DNA of 11,601 nucleotides. Source: DATKIY01 sp035543875 (lineage in GTDB: Bacteria; Actinomycetota; Actinomycetes; JAHEKZ01). The notes beneath the pieces were generated by a model. That model was not told the DNA's origin. It did no database searches and worked only from the letters and a program-made list of their open reading frames with translations. A program made the translations under genes and the position numbers. The stretch's first letter is position 1; each line of letters opens with the position of its first letter. The stretch covers positions 1 through 11,601 of the forward strand of contig DATKIY010000238.1 of the NCBI GenBank assembly GCA_035543875.1, read 5' to 3'. Positions 5,137-11,601 of this stretch are shown here, piece by piece.

Positions 5137-6087
5137 ATGACCGAGCCAGAAAGCAACCCCGGACTGGTCGGCCCCACGCTCACTGTCGCTGCTGTGGCAC
5201 GCCGACTGGGCGTGGCTTCTGCAACGCTTCGCACGTGGGATCGGCGCTACGGCGTCGGCCCCAGTACACATAACGCCGGTTCGCACCGGAAATATTCGCC
5301 GGCGGACGTCGAGCGGTTGGAAATCATGCGCCGGCTGACCCTTGCTGGTGTCACGCCAGCAGAGGCGGCTCGGGTTGCCCTGTCAGCAGACGCCACGACG
5401 ACTGCCCGATCTTCAGGATCGTCGTCCCCAGCTGATCATGGTCGGGGCGGCGGCGGGCGGGTGGTCGCTTTGCCTGGTGCCTCGCCAGCCCTACGCGGAC
5501 TAGCCAGAGCAGCCATGGCGCTGGATGCGCCGTCAGCGAGCAGCATTGTGGTCGAACATCTGCAACGCTACGGAACCGCGTGGACGTGGGAACACCTGTT
5601 GGCACCTGTGTTGATCGGGATCGGGGATCGATGGGAGACGACCGGTACCGGTGTGGAGGCCGAACACGTGCTGTCCGAGGTCGTCCTTGCGGCTCTTCCG
5701 ACCGTGGCATCAACCTTGCCCGAGCCGACGACCAACAGACCCGTTCTGCTTGCTTGCGCGCCGGAGGAACAACACTCGCTGCCTGTGCACGTCTTAGCGT
5801 GCTCGCTCGCTGAGCGCCGCGTCGGCTCGCTGGTGATGGGCGGGCGCGTGCCACTTGATGCGTTAGCCGCGGCCGTACTGCGGTGTGGTCCGAGCGCCGT
5901 ATTTTTGTGGGCACACCAGCCAGACGTCGTCGCCGCGAGTTTGTTCAACCAAATTCCGCTGACACGCCCGCCGGCGAAGGTTGTCGTCGGCGGCCCTGGC
6001 TGGGATCAGCAATTGCCGCCTGCCGTCGTCCGAGTCCAGTCGCTGGCCGAGGCGGTTGAGGTGTTGACTCGCGCGGCGCTCGGCTAA
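5137..6087 (+). CDS. MerR-family regulator with CarH/LitR-like adenosylcobalamin-binding module
   Basis: A 316-residue, two-part regulator. Residues 14-80 are a MerR winged helix (LTVAAVARRLGVASATLRTWDRRYG, then SHRKYSPADVERLEIMRRL). A low-complexity Ser/Gly linker (about 85-110) leads to a helical bundle (115-195) containing W166-x9-E176-H177, the motif that caps the upper face of adenosylcobalamin in CarH photoreceptors. A Rossmann-like domain (201-316) follows, with E211-Q-H213-S-L-P, where His213 is the candidate lower cobalt ligand, and VVVGGPGW. CarH represses DNA in the dark as a tetramer and is released by light. The DxHxxG motif is altered (Glu for Asp, Pro for Gly), so a non-photosensory role is possible. 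The start is ATG at 5137, with GGAGA nine bases upstream; ATG 5128 is too close to it. Divergent from whiB. Confidence 0.85.
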   Translation: MTEPESNPGLVGPTLTVAAVARRLGVASATLRTWDRRYGVGPSTHNAGSHRKYSPADVERLEIMRRLTLAGVTPAEAARVALSADATTTARSSGSSSPADHGRGGGGRVVALPGASPALRGLARAAMALDAPSASSIVVEHLQRYGTAWTWEHLLAPVLIGIGDRWETTGTGVEAEHVLSEVVLAALPTVASTLPEPTTNRPVLLACAPEEQHSLPVHVLACSLAERRVGSLVMGGRVPLDALAAAVLRCGPSAVFLWAHQPDVVAASLFNQIPLTRPPAKVVVGGPGWDQQLPPAVVRVQSLAEAVEVLTRAALG

Positions 6088-6203
6088 GCCGCGCCAGCCT
6101 TCACTGCCTCGACGCGAGGGCCGTACCGTTAGCCTTCGGTATCGCCGGGCCGAATAAACCGGCCAGAACATAGCGGCCCGACCACTGAGGCGAGCGGGGA
6201 CAC
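6088..6203 (+). other. Spacer between the CarH-like gene and the TPR gene
   Basis: 116 bases with no gene. Two short stems are present: TACCG/CGGTA (6124-6128 with 6137-6141) and GGCCG/CGGCC (6148-6152 with 6160-6164, around AATAAAC). They may act as a U-less terminator for the upstream gene. No convincing promoter was found. Confidence 0.3.
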
Positions 6204-7112
6204 ATGGATGACGCGTTGGCGGAACTTCTCGCCGCTGGTGAAAGAGCCGCGTTTCACGGTCGTCCTGCCAACGGAATCGCCTCCTTGCAGTTGGCGTTTG
6301 ACCAGGCCAGGGCTGAGGGAAGGGAAGCCGAAGCTACTGCCGCGGCATGGCTACTCGGTGTCTGCTTGGGCGCAGCTGGCAAGTTCGGAAGTGCCCTCAC
6401 CGTGCTTGACCCCTTGGCTGCCCAGGAAGCAGTCGAGAGTCCAGAGCGCCGCCTGTTTGCCGCATTGGCCGGCGCGTCAAGTGCCAGCGTTCGCCGCCAG
6501 CTCGGCCAGCATGCGGCGGCGAAGGCAAGTGACGAACGGGCGCTGTCGTTGGCCGACGGTGCACCTGAGGCCACCTTCGACGCGGTCGTCGGACTAGCAG
6601 CGGACGCAGTCGGCCTCGATAACGCGGCCGCCGCCCGGCAGCACTTGCAGCATGCTGTCGAGTTGGTGGCGTCCCGAACTGACTGGTGGCGTCAGAAGGT
6701 TGAACTTGCCTGGGTTCAGGCCGAGACAGCGCTGCTCGAGGGGCAACCAGCGGCGGCTGCTGAGATCTTGATGCCCGCGATCTCGTCTGCCGAGGTATCG
6801 GGCGCGCCTCGCTACGTCTCGAAGTCCTTGCTTTTCTTGGGGGTCAGCCAGGTCCAGGCCGGAGAGCTGGATGAGGCCGAGACGACCCTGCGAAGGGCAG
6901 CCACCCTGGCCGAAAGCCTGGGTGCCGTGCCGCTGCTTTGGCCAGCGCGCGCCTTGCTGGGGGCCTTGCTTGAGTCCCGCTCGCCGACCGAGGCGGCGAA
7001 ATCGCTGGCGGCGGCGCGGGGGGCCGTGATCTCTATCGCGGATGATCTTCCGGAGGACCTGCGGTCCATCTGGCTTGATCGACAAGACGTCGCTGCCCTC
7101 CTCGGCGGCTGA
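6204..7112 (+). CDS. Tetratricopeptide-repeat-type helical protein
   Basis: A 302-residue, Ala/Leu-rich, all-helical soluble protein with no signal peptide or membrane segment. Helix pairs with TPR-like spacing recur throughout: LLAAGERAAFHGRPANGIASLQLAFDQA, WLLGVCLGAAGKFGSALTVLDPLA, ASSASVRRQLGQHAAAKASDERALSLA, AADAVGLDNAAAARQHLQHAVELV, WVQAETALLEGQPAAAAEILMPAI, LFLGVSQVQAGELDEAETTLRRAATLAESLG and ARALLGALLESRSPTEAAKSLAAA. TPR proteins mostly act as protein-binding scaffolds. Mycobacteria have a TPR-like gene (Rv3415c) at the same place between whiB3 and sigD, which suggests an ortholog, but its function is unknown. The start is ATG at 6204, with GGGGA three bases before. A second frame remains open across and beyond its stop (7079-7294), so a frameshift in the 3' end cannot be excluded. 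Confidence 0.78.
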   Translation: MDDALAELLAAGERAAFHGRPANGIASLQLAFDQARAEGREAEATAAAWLLGVCLGAAGKFGSALTVLDPLAAQEAVESPERRLFAALAGASSASVRRQLGQHAAAKASDERALSLADGAPEATFDAVVGLAADAVGLDNAAAARQHLQHAVELVASRTDWWRQKVELAWVQAETALLEGQPAAAAEILMPAISSAEVSGAPRYVSKSLLFLGVSQVQAGELDEAETTLRRAATLAESLGAVPLLWPARALLGALLESRSPTEAAKSLAAARGAVISIADDLPEDLRSIWLDRQDVAALLGG

Positions 7113-7294
7113 TCATTGGTCCGAATGGGTCACAGGCGGCTGCTCCGTTCGGGGGAATCCGGCACCTCGACGGGTTACCACTCACGCTGACCCCCTTGCG
7201 TGCCGAAGGTCTGTATGAGATCGGAGGGGACCTTGCCCCGCCGTACCACGAGGACGTGCCGGTTGGCCTCACCAAGATGCCCACCGGTGACTGA
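7079..7294 (+). other. Open, protein-like frame without canonical start between the TPR gene and bldM
   Basis: This frame has no stop from 7079 to TGA 7292-7294. From 7115 it reads as IGPNGSQAAAPFGGIRHLDG, then LPLTLTPLRAEGLYEIGGDL, then APPYHEDVPVGLTKMPTGD. About 70% of third positions are G/C from 7115 on, and the composition looks like protein. No ATG, GTG or TTG precedes TTG 7196, which would give only 32 residues. It could be a gene with a rare start (ATT 7115, CTG 7109), a C-terminal extension of the TPR gene displaced by a frameshift, or a decayed gene. Family not recognised. Confidence 0.35.
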
Positions 7295-7312
7295 CAGGTA
7301 TCTGGAGGAACT

Positions 7313-7924
7313 GTGACCACGGTGTTGGTGTGCGACGACTCACCGCTCGCCAGGGAGACGCTTCGGCGCGCCGTGGCTTCGGTGCCCGGGGTAGATCGAG
7401 TGACGGTTGCAGGCAGTGGCGAGGAAGTGCTCAGCCGATGGGCTGGTGAACGTCCTGAGTTGGTTTTGATGGACGTGCGCATGCCAGGACTAGGCGGAGT
7501 CGAAGCATCGAGGCGTTTGGTCGCTACCTACCCGGATGCCGCCATCATGATGCTCACTATGGCCGAGGATCAGGACGGCGTAGCCCGTGCCGTTGCTGGG
7601 GGAGCACGAGGTTACCTCGTCAAGGACGCTACCCGCGAAGAACTCACTGCCACCGTTTCCTATGCGCTGGCCGAGGCATCGTGGCGCAGGGCTCCGCGAC
7701 GTGCGCGGCCCGTTGAGATGGGTAACCCGCCTGCTCTCACCGAACGCGAGCTTCAGGTACTGACCGGAATGGCGCGCGGACGCAGCAACGCCGAGATTGG
7801 TCGCGAGCTCTACCTGTCCGAAGACACAGTGAAGACGCACGCTCGTCGCTTGTTCCGCAAGGTGGGTGCTGCCGACCGAGCGCAGGCCGTTGCATTGGGC
7901 TTCCGGTGGGGCCTGGTTCGCTAA
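7313..7924 (+). CDS. bldM: BldM, FixJ/LuxR-type response regulator
   Basis: A 203-residue regulator. The receiver domain (1-120) keeps the acidic pocket D8/D9, the phospho-acceptor D54 in LVLMDVRMPGLGG, T82 and K104. The LuxR-type helix-turn-helix (about 140-203) reads LTERELQVLTGMARGRSNAE, then IGRELYLSEDTVKTHARRLF. The C-terminus AVALGFRWGLVR and overall sequence match my recollection of Streptomyces BldM almost throughout, and the place before a SigD-type sigma gene and guaB agrees. BldM controls developmental genes as a homodimer, and with WhiI as a heterodimer; in Streptomyces phosphorylation appears dispensable although the pocket looks intact. The start is GTG at 7313, with GGAGGAA (7304-7310) just upstream. 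A 200-base spacer separates it from the TPR gene, so it may have its own promoter. Confidence 0.9.
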   Translation: MTTVLVCDDSPLARETLRRAVASVPGVDRVTVAGSGEEVLSRWAGERPELVLMDVRMPGLGGVEASRRLVATYPDAAIMMLTMAEDQDGVARAVAGGARGYLVKDATREELTATVSYALAEASWRRAPRRARPVEMGNPPALTERELQVLTGMARGRSNAEIGRELYLSEDTVKTHARRLFRKVGAADRAQAVALGFRWGLVR

Positions 7925-7933
7925 GCGAACCGG
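7913..7933 (+). terminator. Hairpin centred on the bldM stop codon
   Basis: GGTTCGC (7915-7921) and GCGAACC (7925-7931) are perfect arms with the bldM stop codon TAA as the three-base loop; a T-G and a C-G pair extend it to nine. No T-run follows. It may be a U-less terminator or partial attenuator separating bldM from sigD. Confidence 0.5.
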
Positions 7934-7993
7934 ATTCCGGCGCGGGTGCTCAAGAATGAGCGGCACATGCAGCGACTGCAGCAGGTGGGGGTC

Positions 7994-8605
7994 ATGGCGA
8001 CCGATGTAACGGCGACCGACGGCGGGGCGATTCCCCATCGGACGGAAGATGGCGATCTTCGCGACTTCGTAGCTCGTGCCGCTCTTGGCGACACCACTGC
8101 GCAGGAAGCCCTGCTGAGCCAGCTTCGGCCGATGGTTGTCCGCTACTGCCGTGGTCGGCTGGGTAGGTCTCCAGCCGCTGATTTCGCCGCCGATGACGCG
8201 GCGCAGGAGGTCTTGCTAGCCGTGCTCCATGCGTTACCGCGATACAGAGATGAGGGGCGCCCGTTTGAGGCGTTCGTCTTTGGTATTGCTGCGCACAAAG
8301 TCGCCGACATTCAGCGAGCTGCATTCCGAACCGCGATACCGACAGCGGAGCTTCCTGATGGCGTCGACTTGGCGATGGGACCGGAAGACCGAGCCATGCA
8401 AGCGGGAGACGCTCACCTCGTTCGGCTGCTTTTGGACCGGCTTCCGGACAACCTGCGCGAACTCCTGCTCTTACGCGTTGCAGTGGGACTGTCGGCAGAA
8501 GAAACCGGACGGGCACTCGGGATGACCCCTGGTGCGGTGCGAGTTGCGCAGCATCGTGCTCTCAGTCGGCTGCGTCTTTACGCAGCTGAGGAGGTGACGG
8601 CGTAA
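7994..8605 (+). CDS. sigD: ECF-type RNA polymerase sigma factor SigD
   Basis: A 203-residue group 4 sigma factor. Region 2 (about 42-110) includes LRPMVVRYCRGRLG, DDAAQEVLLAVLHALPRYRD for -10 recognition and core binding, and FVFGIAAHKVADIQR. Region 4 (about 145-195) has the helix-turn-helix LSAEETGRALGMTPGAVRVA and QHRALSRLR for -35 recognition. PRYRDEGRPFEAFVFGIAAHKVAD and GLSAEETGRALG match mycobacterial SigD as I recall it. I chose ATG 7994, with AGGTGGGGG just upstream; GTG 7946 and ATG 7967 are in frame but have weaker ribosome-binding sites. The stop overlaps the rsdA start by one base (TAATG), so sigma and anti-sigma are translationally coupled. Confidence 0.92.
   Translation: MATDVTATDGGAIPHRTEDGDLRDFVARAALGDTTAQEALLSQLRPMVVRYCRGRLGRSPAADFAADDAAQEVLLAVLHALPRYRDEGRPFEAFVFGIAAHKVADIQRAAFRTAIPTAELPDGVDLAMGPEDRAMQAGDAHLVRLLLDRLPDNLRELLLLRVAVGLSAEETGRALGMTPGAVRVAQHRALSRLRLYAAEEVTA
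8588..8597 (+). promoter_or_regulatory. Ribosome-binding site of rsdA inside the sigD end
   Basis: GAGGAGGTGA within the last codons of sigD, about ten bases before the rsdA ATG at 8605. It supports coupled translation of sigma and anti-sigma factor. Confidence 0.8.
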
Positions 8606-9609
8606 TGGCCGAATCCGATCGCGATCTTTTGGCTATTCAAGAAGACGCGTTGCTGCTGGACATCGTCGCGGCTCGAGGCGACCTCACATCGTTTGCCGAC
8701 GATCCGATTGCATCGGTGCTGGGCAGCTGGGCAGCCGACATCGACTACGGTCTTGAGTCGCAGCCGGTGTCGCATCTGCTAGCGGCTCCGGCGCCTATAC
8801 CGCTATCCGCGCCGCGCCGAACTCGCCGCAGCGGTCGGTTCATGGTTGCTGCCGGAACAGCTATTGCCTTGGTGGGTACGAGCGGGGTTGCGGCGGCCGT
8901 TACTGGTGATCCACTCTTGCCGTTCCGCGCAGCCGTCAACGTTGTCACCGGTTCTGGCCACGACACAGTCGTCGCGGATGGCGACGGCAAGGGAGGGCAT
9001 AATCTGCCTGACCAAGCCGCGCTGGAAGCCCAGGTCAACCAGTCGCTGAGTGGCGTGCAAAAGGCGATCGCGGCGGGAGACCTCGAACTGGCCCAGCATC
9101 TGATCGACGTCGCCAATGGCGAAGTTGACGGGGTCGAGGGCCTGCCCCCTGGGCTGCAAGACCGAATTGACCAGTTGCAGCAGCAAATCGACCACGCGGT
9201 CGACAACCCGGGCCAGGGTGCTGGCAACCCCGACCACAACAACGGTCAAGGCGATCGCGGTCACCAGGGCGACAAGGGGCACCAGGGCGCCAAGGGACAC
9301 CACGGTGACAAGGCTCAAAACGGCGGCAAGGCCGACAACACGCAGCCTGGGTCCGGCACGGGCAAGGGCCAAGGGACCGGTCACCAGTCCGGGAAGCCGG
9401 GCGGAGAAAAGTCAGGCAAGCCGAACCCAGACGACACGGTGAGTACGGGACAGAACACCGATCGCGCCAACAAACCGGCGGGCGGTGGCTCAACCAAGGG
9501 CCGCCCGGACAAAACTAACCAGGGCGGCGGCCGAGACAAGGTGGATCACTCCAACCGGTCCGACAAATCAGCGCCCACTGGTCACGTTTCGACTCGCGCC
9601 ACTCGCTAG
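8605..9609 (+). CDS. rsdA: Anti-sigma-D factor RsdA-like, with collagen-like C-terminal tail
   Basis: A 334-residue bitopic membrane protein expected to hold SigD at the membrane. Residues 1-55 (SDRDLLAIQEDALLLDIVAA, then DDPIASVLGSWAADID) resemble the short sigma-binding segment of mycobacterial RsdA. A basic stretch RRTRRSGR (71-78) precedes one membrane helix (about 79-100), followed by GDPLLPFRAAVNVVTG, a sequence common just outside the membrane in such anti-sigma factors. An amphipathic helical part (134-200) follows. From 202 to the end the chain is Gly/Lys/Asp/His/Gln-rich, with seven Gly-X-Y triplets at 216-236. Release of SigD in mycobacteria involves proteolysis of RsdA; the trigger here is unknown. 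Starts one base inside the sigD stop. Confidence 0.85.
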   Translation: MAESDRDLLAIQEDALLLDIVAARGDLTSFADDPIASVLGSWAADIDYGLESQPVSHLLAAPAPIPLSAPRRTRRSGRFMVAAGTAIALVGTSGVAAAVTGDPLLPFRAAVNVVTGSGHDTVVADGDGKGGHNLPDQAALEAQVNQSLSGVQKAIAAGDLELAQHLIDVANGEVDGVEGLPPGLQDRIDQLQQQIDHAVDNPGQGAGNPDHNNGQGDRGHQGDKGHQGAKGHHGDKAQNGGKADNTQPGSGTGKGQGTGHQSGKPGGEKSGKPNPDDTVSTGQNTDRANKPAGGGSTKGRPDKTNQGGGRDKVDHSNRSDKSAPTGHVSTRATR

Positions 9610-9627
9610 CTGCTGGCGAGCCGCCGG

Positions 9628-9633
9628 TAGACT
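9628..9633 (+). promoter_or_regulatory. Possible -10 box of guaB
   Basis: TAGACT in the 54-base spacer before guaB fits the actinobacterial -10 pattern TAnnnT and would start transcription near 9640. No clear -35 box is seen at 17-18 bases upstream. guaB could also be read from the sigD-rsdA transcript. Confidence 0.3.
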
Positions 9634-9663
9634 GTCGTCCCCGCCCCTCATTGGGAAGGCGCC

Positions 9664-11160
9664 ATGGACGACCCCGCGATGCCAGCCAGGTTCGGATACC
9701 TCGGTCTCACCTACGACGACGTCTTGCTGCTGCCTGCCGAGTCTGATGTCCTGCCCAGCGCTGTCGAGACCACGACCAGGCTCACGAGGAATCTGTCGAT
9801 TCGTATCCCGTTGACCTCGTCCGCCATGGACACGGTGACAGAGGCGCGCATGGCGATTGCCATGGCTCGACAAGGCGGCGTCGGAGTGTTGCATCGCAAT
9901 ATCTCGATCGAAGAGCAGGCGCAGCAGGTCGACCTCGTCAAACGCTCTGAAGCAGGCATGGTCACGAACCCGGTGACGTGCAGCCCCGAGCAAACGTTGA
10001 CCGATGTCGATGCACTTTGTGCTCGCTATCGCATCTCAGGCGTTCCGGTTGTCAGCGAGGCAGGAGTGCTCGTCGGCATCGTCACTAACCGCGACATGCG
10101 CTACGAAAGTGACCACAGTCGTCGGGTCGCCGACGTCATGACGCCCATGCCGCTCGTCACCGGTCGCCAGGGGATCGCGGCTGACGAAGCGTTCGCACTC
10201 CTCGCCGCGCACAAGGTTGAGAAGCTGCCGCTGATCGATGAGGCAGGACGGTTGACTGGGCTCATCACGGTGAAGGACTACGTCAAGTCCGATCAGTACC
10301 CACTGGCGACCAAAGATGGCAACGGTCGACTGGTCGTTGGCGCAGCCGTTGGAATTGGCGACGATGGCTACAAGCGAGCGCGTGCCCTGATTGATGCGGG
10401 CGTCGACTTGGTGGTGGTCGATACCGCGCATGGTCACTCGCGGGCTGTCATCGAGCTGGTTTCGCGCCTTAAGCAGGAGACGAAAGTCGACGTGGTTGGT
10501 GGCAATATCGCCACCCGCGAAGGGGCGCAAGCTCTGGTTGACGCTGGTGCCGACGGGGTCAAGGTTGGTGTCGGACCTGGTTCGATTTGTACGACGCGAG
10601 TTGTTGCTGGCGTGGGCGTTCCGCAGATCAGCGCGATCTACGAAGCGTCACTGGCCTGCAAGCCGGCCGGCGTCCCCGTCATCGGCGATGGTGGCTTGCA
10701 ATACTCGGGTGACATCGCGAAGGCACTAGTGGCTGGTGCAGACAGCGTGATGCTTGGCTCGCTGCTGGCAGGATGCGAAGAAGCGCCGGGCGATCTCGTG
10801 TTCGTCAACGGCAAGCAGTTCAAGACCTATCGCGGCATGGGATCGCTGGGCGCGATGCAGACACGTGGAGCGCAGCGTTCGTACAGCAAGGATCGCTACT
10901 TCCAAGACGACGTGCTGAGCGAGGACAAGCTTGTTCCCGAGGGTGTGGAGGGCCAAGTTCCCTACCGCGGTCCGCTGGCTGGGGTCGCGCATCAGCTCAT
11001 CGGCGGTCTGCGCGCGTCCATGGGATACGCGGGAGCTGCCACCATTGATGAGCTTCACGAGCGGGGTCGGTTTGTTCGAATCACCGCGGCGGGTCTGAAG
11101 GAAAGCCATCCGCACGACGTCCAGATGACCGTCGAGGCTCCCAATTACTCCTCCCGCTAA
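9664..11160 (+). CDS. guaB: Inosine-5'-monophosphate dehydrogenase (GuaB)
   Basis: A 498-residue enzyme that oxidises IMP to XMP with NAD+, the first committed step of GMP synthesis, in the cytoplasm as a tetramer or octamer. Landmarks are LTYDDVLLLP (15-24), IPLTSSAMDTVTE (48-60), two CBS domains (about 95-210, with MTNPV-like and VADVMTPMP motifs), VVDTAHGHS (251-259), VVGGNIATREGA (277-288), the catalytic loop GPGSICTTR with Cys309, GDGGLQYSGDIAKAL (341-355), SVMLGSLLAG, and the mobile flap with SYSKDRYFQ (Arg411-Tyr412). The C-terminus ESHPHDVQMTVEAPNY is standard for the actinobacterial enzyme, so the gene is intact. The start is ATG at 9664, with GGGAAGG four bases upstream; ATG 9679 is an alternative. 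Confidence 0.97.
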   Translation: MDDPAMPARFGYLGLTYDDVLLLPAESDVLPSAVETTTRLTRNLSIRIPLTSSAMDTVTEARMAIAMARQGGVGVLHRNISIEEQAQQVDLVKRSEAGMVTNPVTCSPEQTLTDVDALCARYRISGVPVVSEAGVLVGIVTNRDMRYESDHSRRVADVMTPMPLVTGRQGIAADEAFALLAAHKVEKLPLIDEAGRLTGLITVKDYVKSDQYPLATKDGNGRLVVGAAVGIGDDGYKRARALIDAGVDLVVVDTAHGHSRAVIELVSRLKQETKVDVVGGNIATREGAQALVDAGADGVKVGVGPGSICTTRVVAGVGVPQISAIYEASLACKPAGVPVIGDGGLQYSGDIAKALVAGADSVMLGSLLAGCEEAPGDLVFVNGKQFKTYRGMGSLGAMQTRGAQRSYSKDRYFQDDVLSEDKLVPEGVEGQVPYRGPLAGVAHQLIGGLRASMGYAGAATIDELHERGRFVRITAAGLKESHPHDVQMTVEAPNYSSR

Positions 11161-11192
11161 ATCACTTCCTAGGGAAGAAGAGAAGCTGACGT

Positions 11193-11601
11193 ATGGGTGA
11201 GATTGAGATCGGTCGCGGCAAACGCGGCCGTGCGGCCTTTCGGTTCGACGACATAGCGATCGTTCCGCACCGTCGAACGAGGGACCCCGAAGAGGTCTCG
11301 ATTGCCTGGCAGATCGATGCGTATCGGTTTGAGCTGCCGCTGATGGCGGCGCCGATGGACTCGGTGGTTTCCCCCGCCAGTGCGATCACGATCGGGCAGC
11401 TCGGCGGACTTGGTGTCCTCAACCTGGAAGGCGTCTGGACGCGCTACGAAGATCCGGAGCCGCTGCTCGCCGAAGTTGCCAGCCTGCCCGACGACGAAGT
11501 CACGCCGCGCATGCAACAGATTTACGCGGAGCCCATTCGTGAAGACCTCATCGTCAAGCGGATTGCACAGGTCCGTGAAGCAGGCGTCATCACAGCTGCC
11601 G
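11193..11601 (+). CDS. guaB3: GuaB3-family IMP dehydrogenase-related protein, N-terminal part (3' end outside window)
   Basis: Begins with ATG at 11193, 32 bases after guaB, and stays open to the right edge (136 codons visible). The translation starts MGEIEIGRGKRGRAAFRFDD, then IAIVPHRRTRDPEEV, with LPLMAAPMDSVVSP and IGQLGGLGVLNLEGVWTRYE further on. This is the characteristic N-terminus of the GuaB3 family of actinobacteria and cyanobacteria, IMPDH-fold proteins that lack CBS domains. PMDSVVSP corresponds to AMDTVTEA of GuaB. Cyanobacterial GuaB3 has been described as an active IMP dehydrogenase; the actinobacterial role is less clear. The catalytic Cys loop lies beyond the window. A purine-rich stretch AGGGAAGAAGAGAAG precedes the start. 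Probably cotranscribed with guaB. Confidence 0.92.
   Translation, partial: MGEIEIGRGKRGRAAFRFDDIAIVPHRRTRDPEEVSIAWQIDAYRFELPLMAAPMDSVVSPASAITIGQLGGLGVLNLEGVWTRYEDPEPLLAEVASLPDDEVTPRMQQIYAEPIREDLIVKRIAQVREAGVITAA

Noticed and set aside
5351..5914. Minus-strand open frame of 187 codons over the CarH-like gene
   Set aside because: Arg/Pro/Ser-rich shadow; the plus frame has a coherent MerR and cobalamin module.
6594..7085. Minus-strand open frame of 163 codons over the TPR gene
   Set aside because: No family features and Arg/Gly/Gln-biased; the plus-strand TPR pattern explains the region.
7113..7312. A sigma-BldN type or housekeeping promoter for bldM
   Set aside because: No convincing -35/-10 pair with correct spacing could be found, although a promoter somewhere in this gap is likely.
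7946..7993. Earlier starts of sigD (GTG 7946, ATG 7967)
   Set aside because: Weaker ribosome-binding sites; the extension has no conserved content. ATG 7994 has AGGTGGGGG before it.
7490..8038. Minus-strand open frame of 182 codons over bldM
   Set aside because: bldM on the plus strand is recognised over its whole length.
8803..9384. Minus-strand frame with a hydrophobic, Val-rich, membrane-like translation
   Set aside because: It mirrors the Gly/Asp/Lys-rich tail of the anti-sigma factor read backwards; the plus gene is coupled to sigD by TAATG and has a good ribosome-binding site.

Overview
The window is a high-GC bacterial chromosome segment that reads as Actinomycetota. It carries WhiB and BldM family regulators, a His-tailed GroEL1, a SigD/RsdA pair and tandem guaB/guaB3. 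From memory, the order groES-groEL1-whiB3/whiD-(TPR)-(bldM)-sigD-rsdA-guaB-guaB3 matches the mycobacterial Rv3418c-Rv3410c block and the Streptomyces groES-whiD-bldM-guaB block, so this is a conserved actinobacterial neighbourhood. The genus cannot be told from the sequence. No tRNA, rRNA, CRISPR array, IS element or phage gene was seen.

Layout. 1-742: 3' part of a PHP/CehA-type metallohydrolase gene that enters from the left edge. 781-1116: small antibiotic-monooxygenase-fold protein, whose stop overlaps by 8 bp the stop of a convergent methyltransferase with a THUMP-like C-terminus (1109-2314, minus). 2315-2560: divergent control region with a 22-bp perfect inverted repeat, then a groE promoter framed by two CIRCE operators. 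2561-4608: groES-groEL1. 4627-4950 (minus): whiB3/whiD. 4951-5136: divergent control region with a good whiB promoter and a dyad over its -35 box. 5137-6087: MerR-type regulator with a CarH-like adenosylcobalamin-binding module. 6204-7112: TPR protein. 7313-7924: bldM. 7994-8605 and 8605-9609: sigD and its anti-sigma factor rsdA, overlapping by one base. 9664-11160: guaB. 11193 to the right edge: guaB3, cut by the window end.

How it fits together. The left half is heat-shock proteostasis under HrcA/CIRCE control. The middle holds several signal-responsive regulators side by side: a redox-type Fe-S WhiB protein, a probable B12/light-responsive MerR protein, BldM, and an ECF-type sigma factor with a membrane-bound anti-sigma factor. 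The right end is the committed step of guanine nucleotide synthesis.

The points most worth following are: the CarH-like regulator (Trp-x9-Glu-His motif plus a correctly spaced axial His) beside a dyad that covers the -35 box of the divergent whiB gene; the long perfect hairpin directly upstream of the methyltransferase start; a start-less but protein-like reading frame between the TPR gene and bldM; a hairpin with the bldM stop codon as its loop; and a collagen-like Gly-X-Y tail on the anti-sigma factor.
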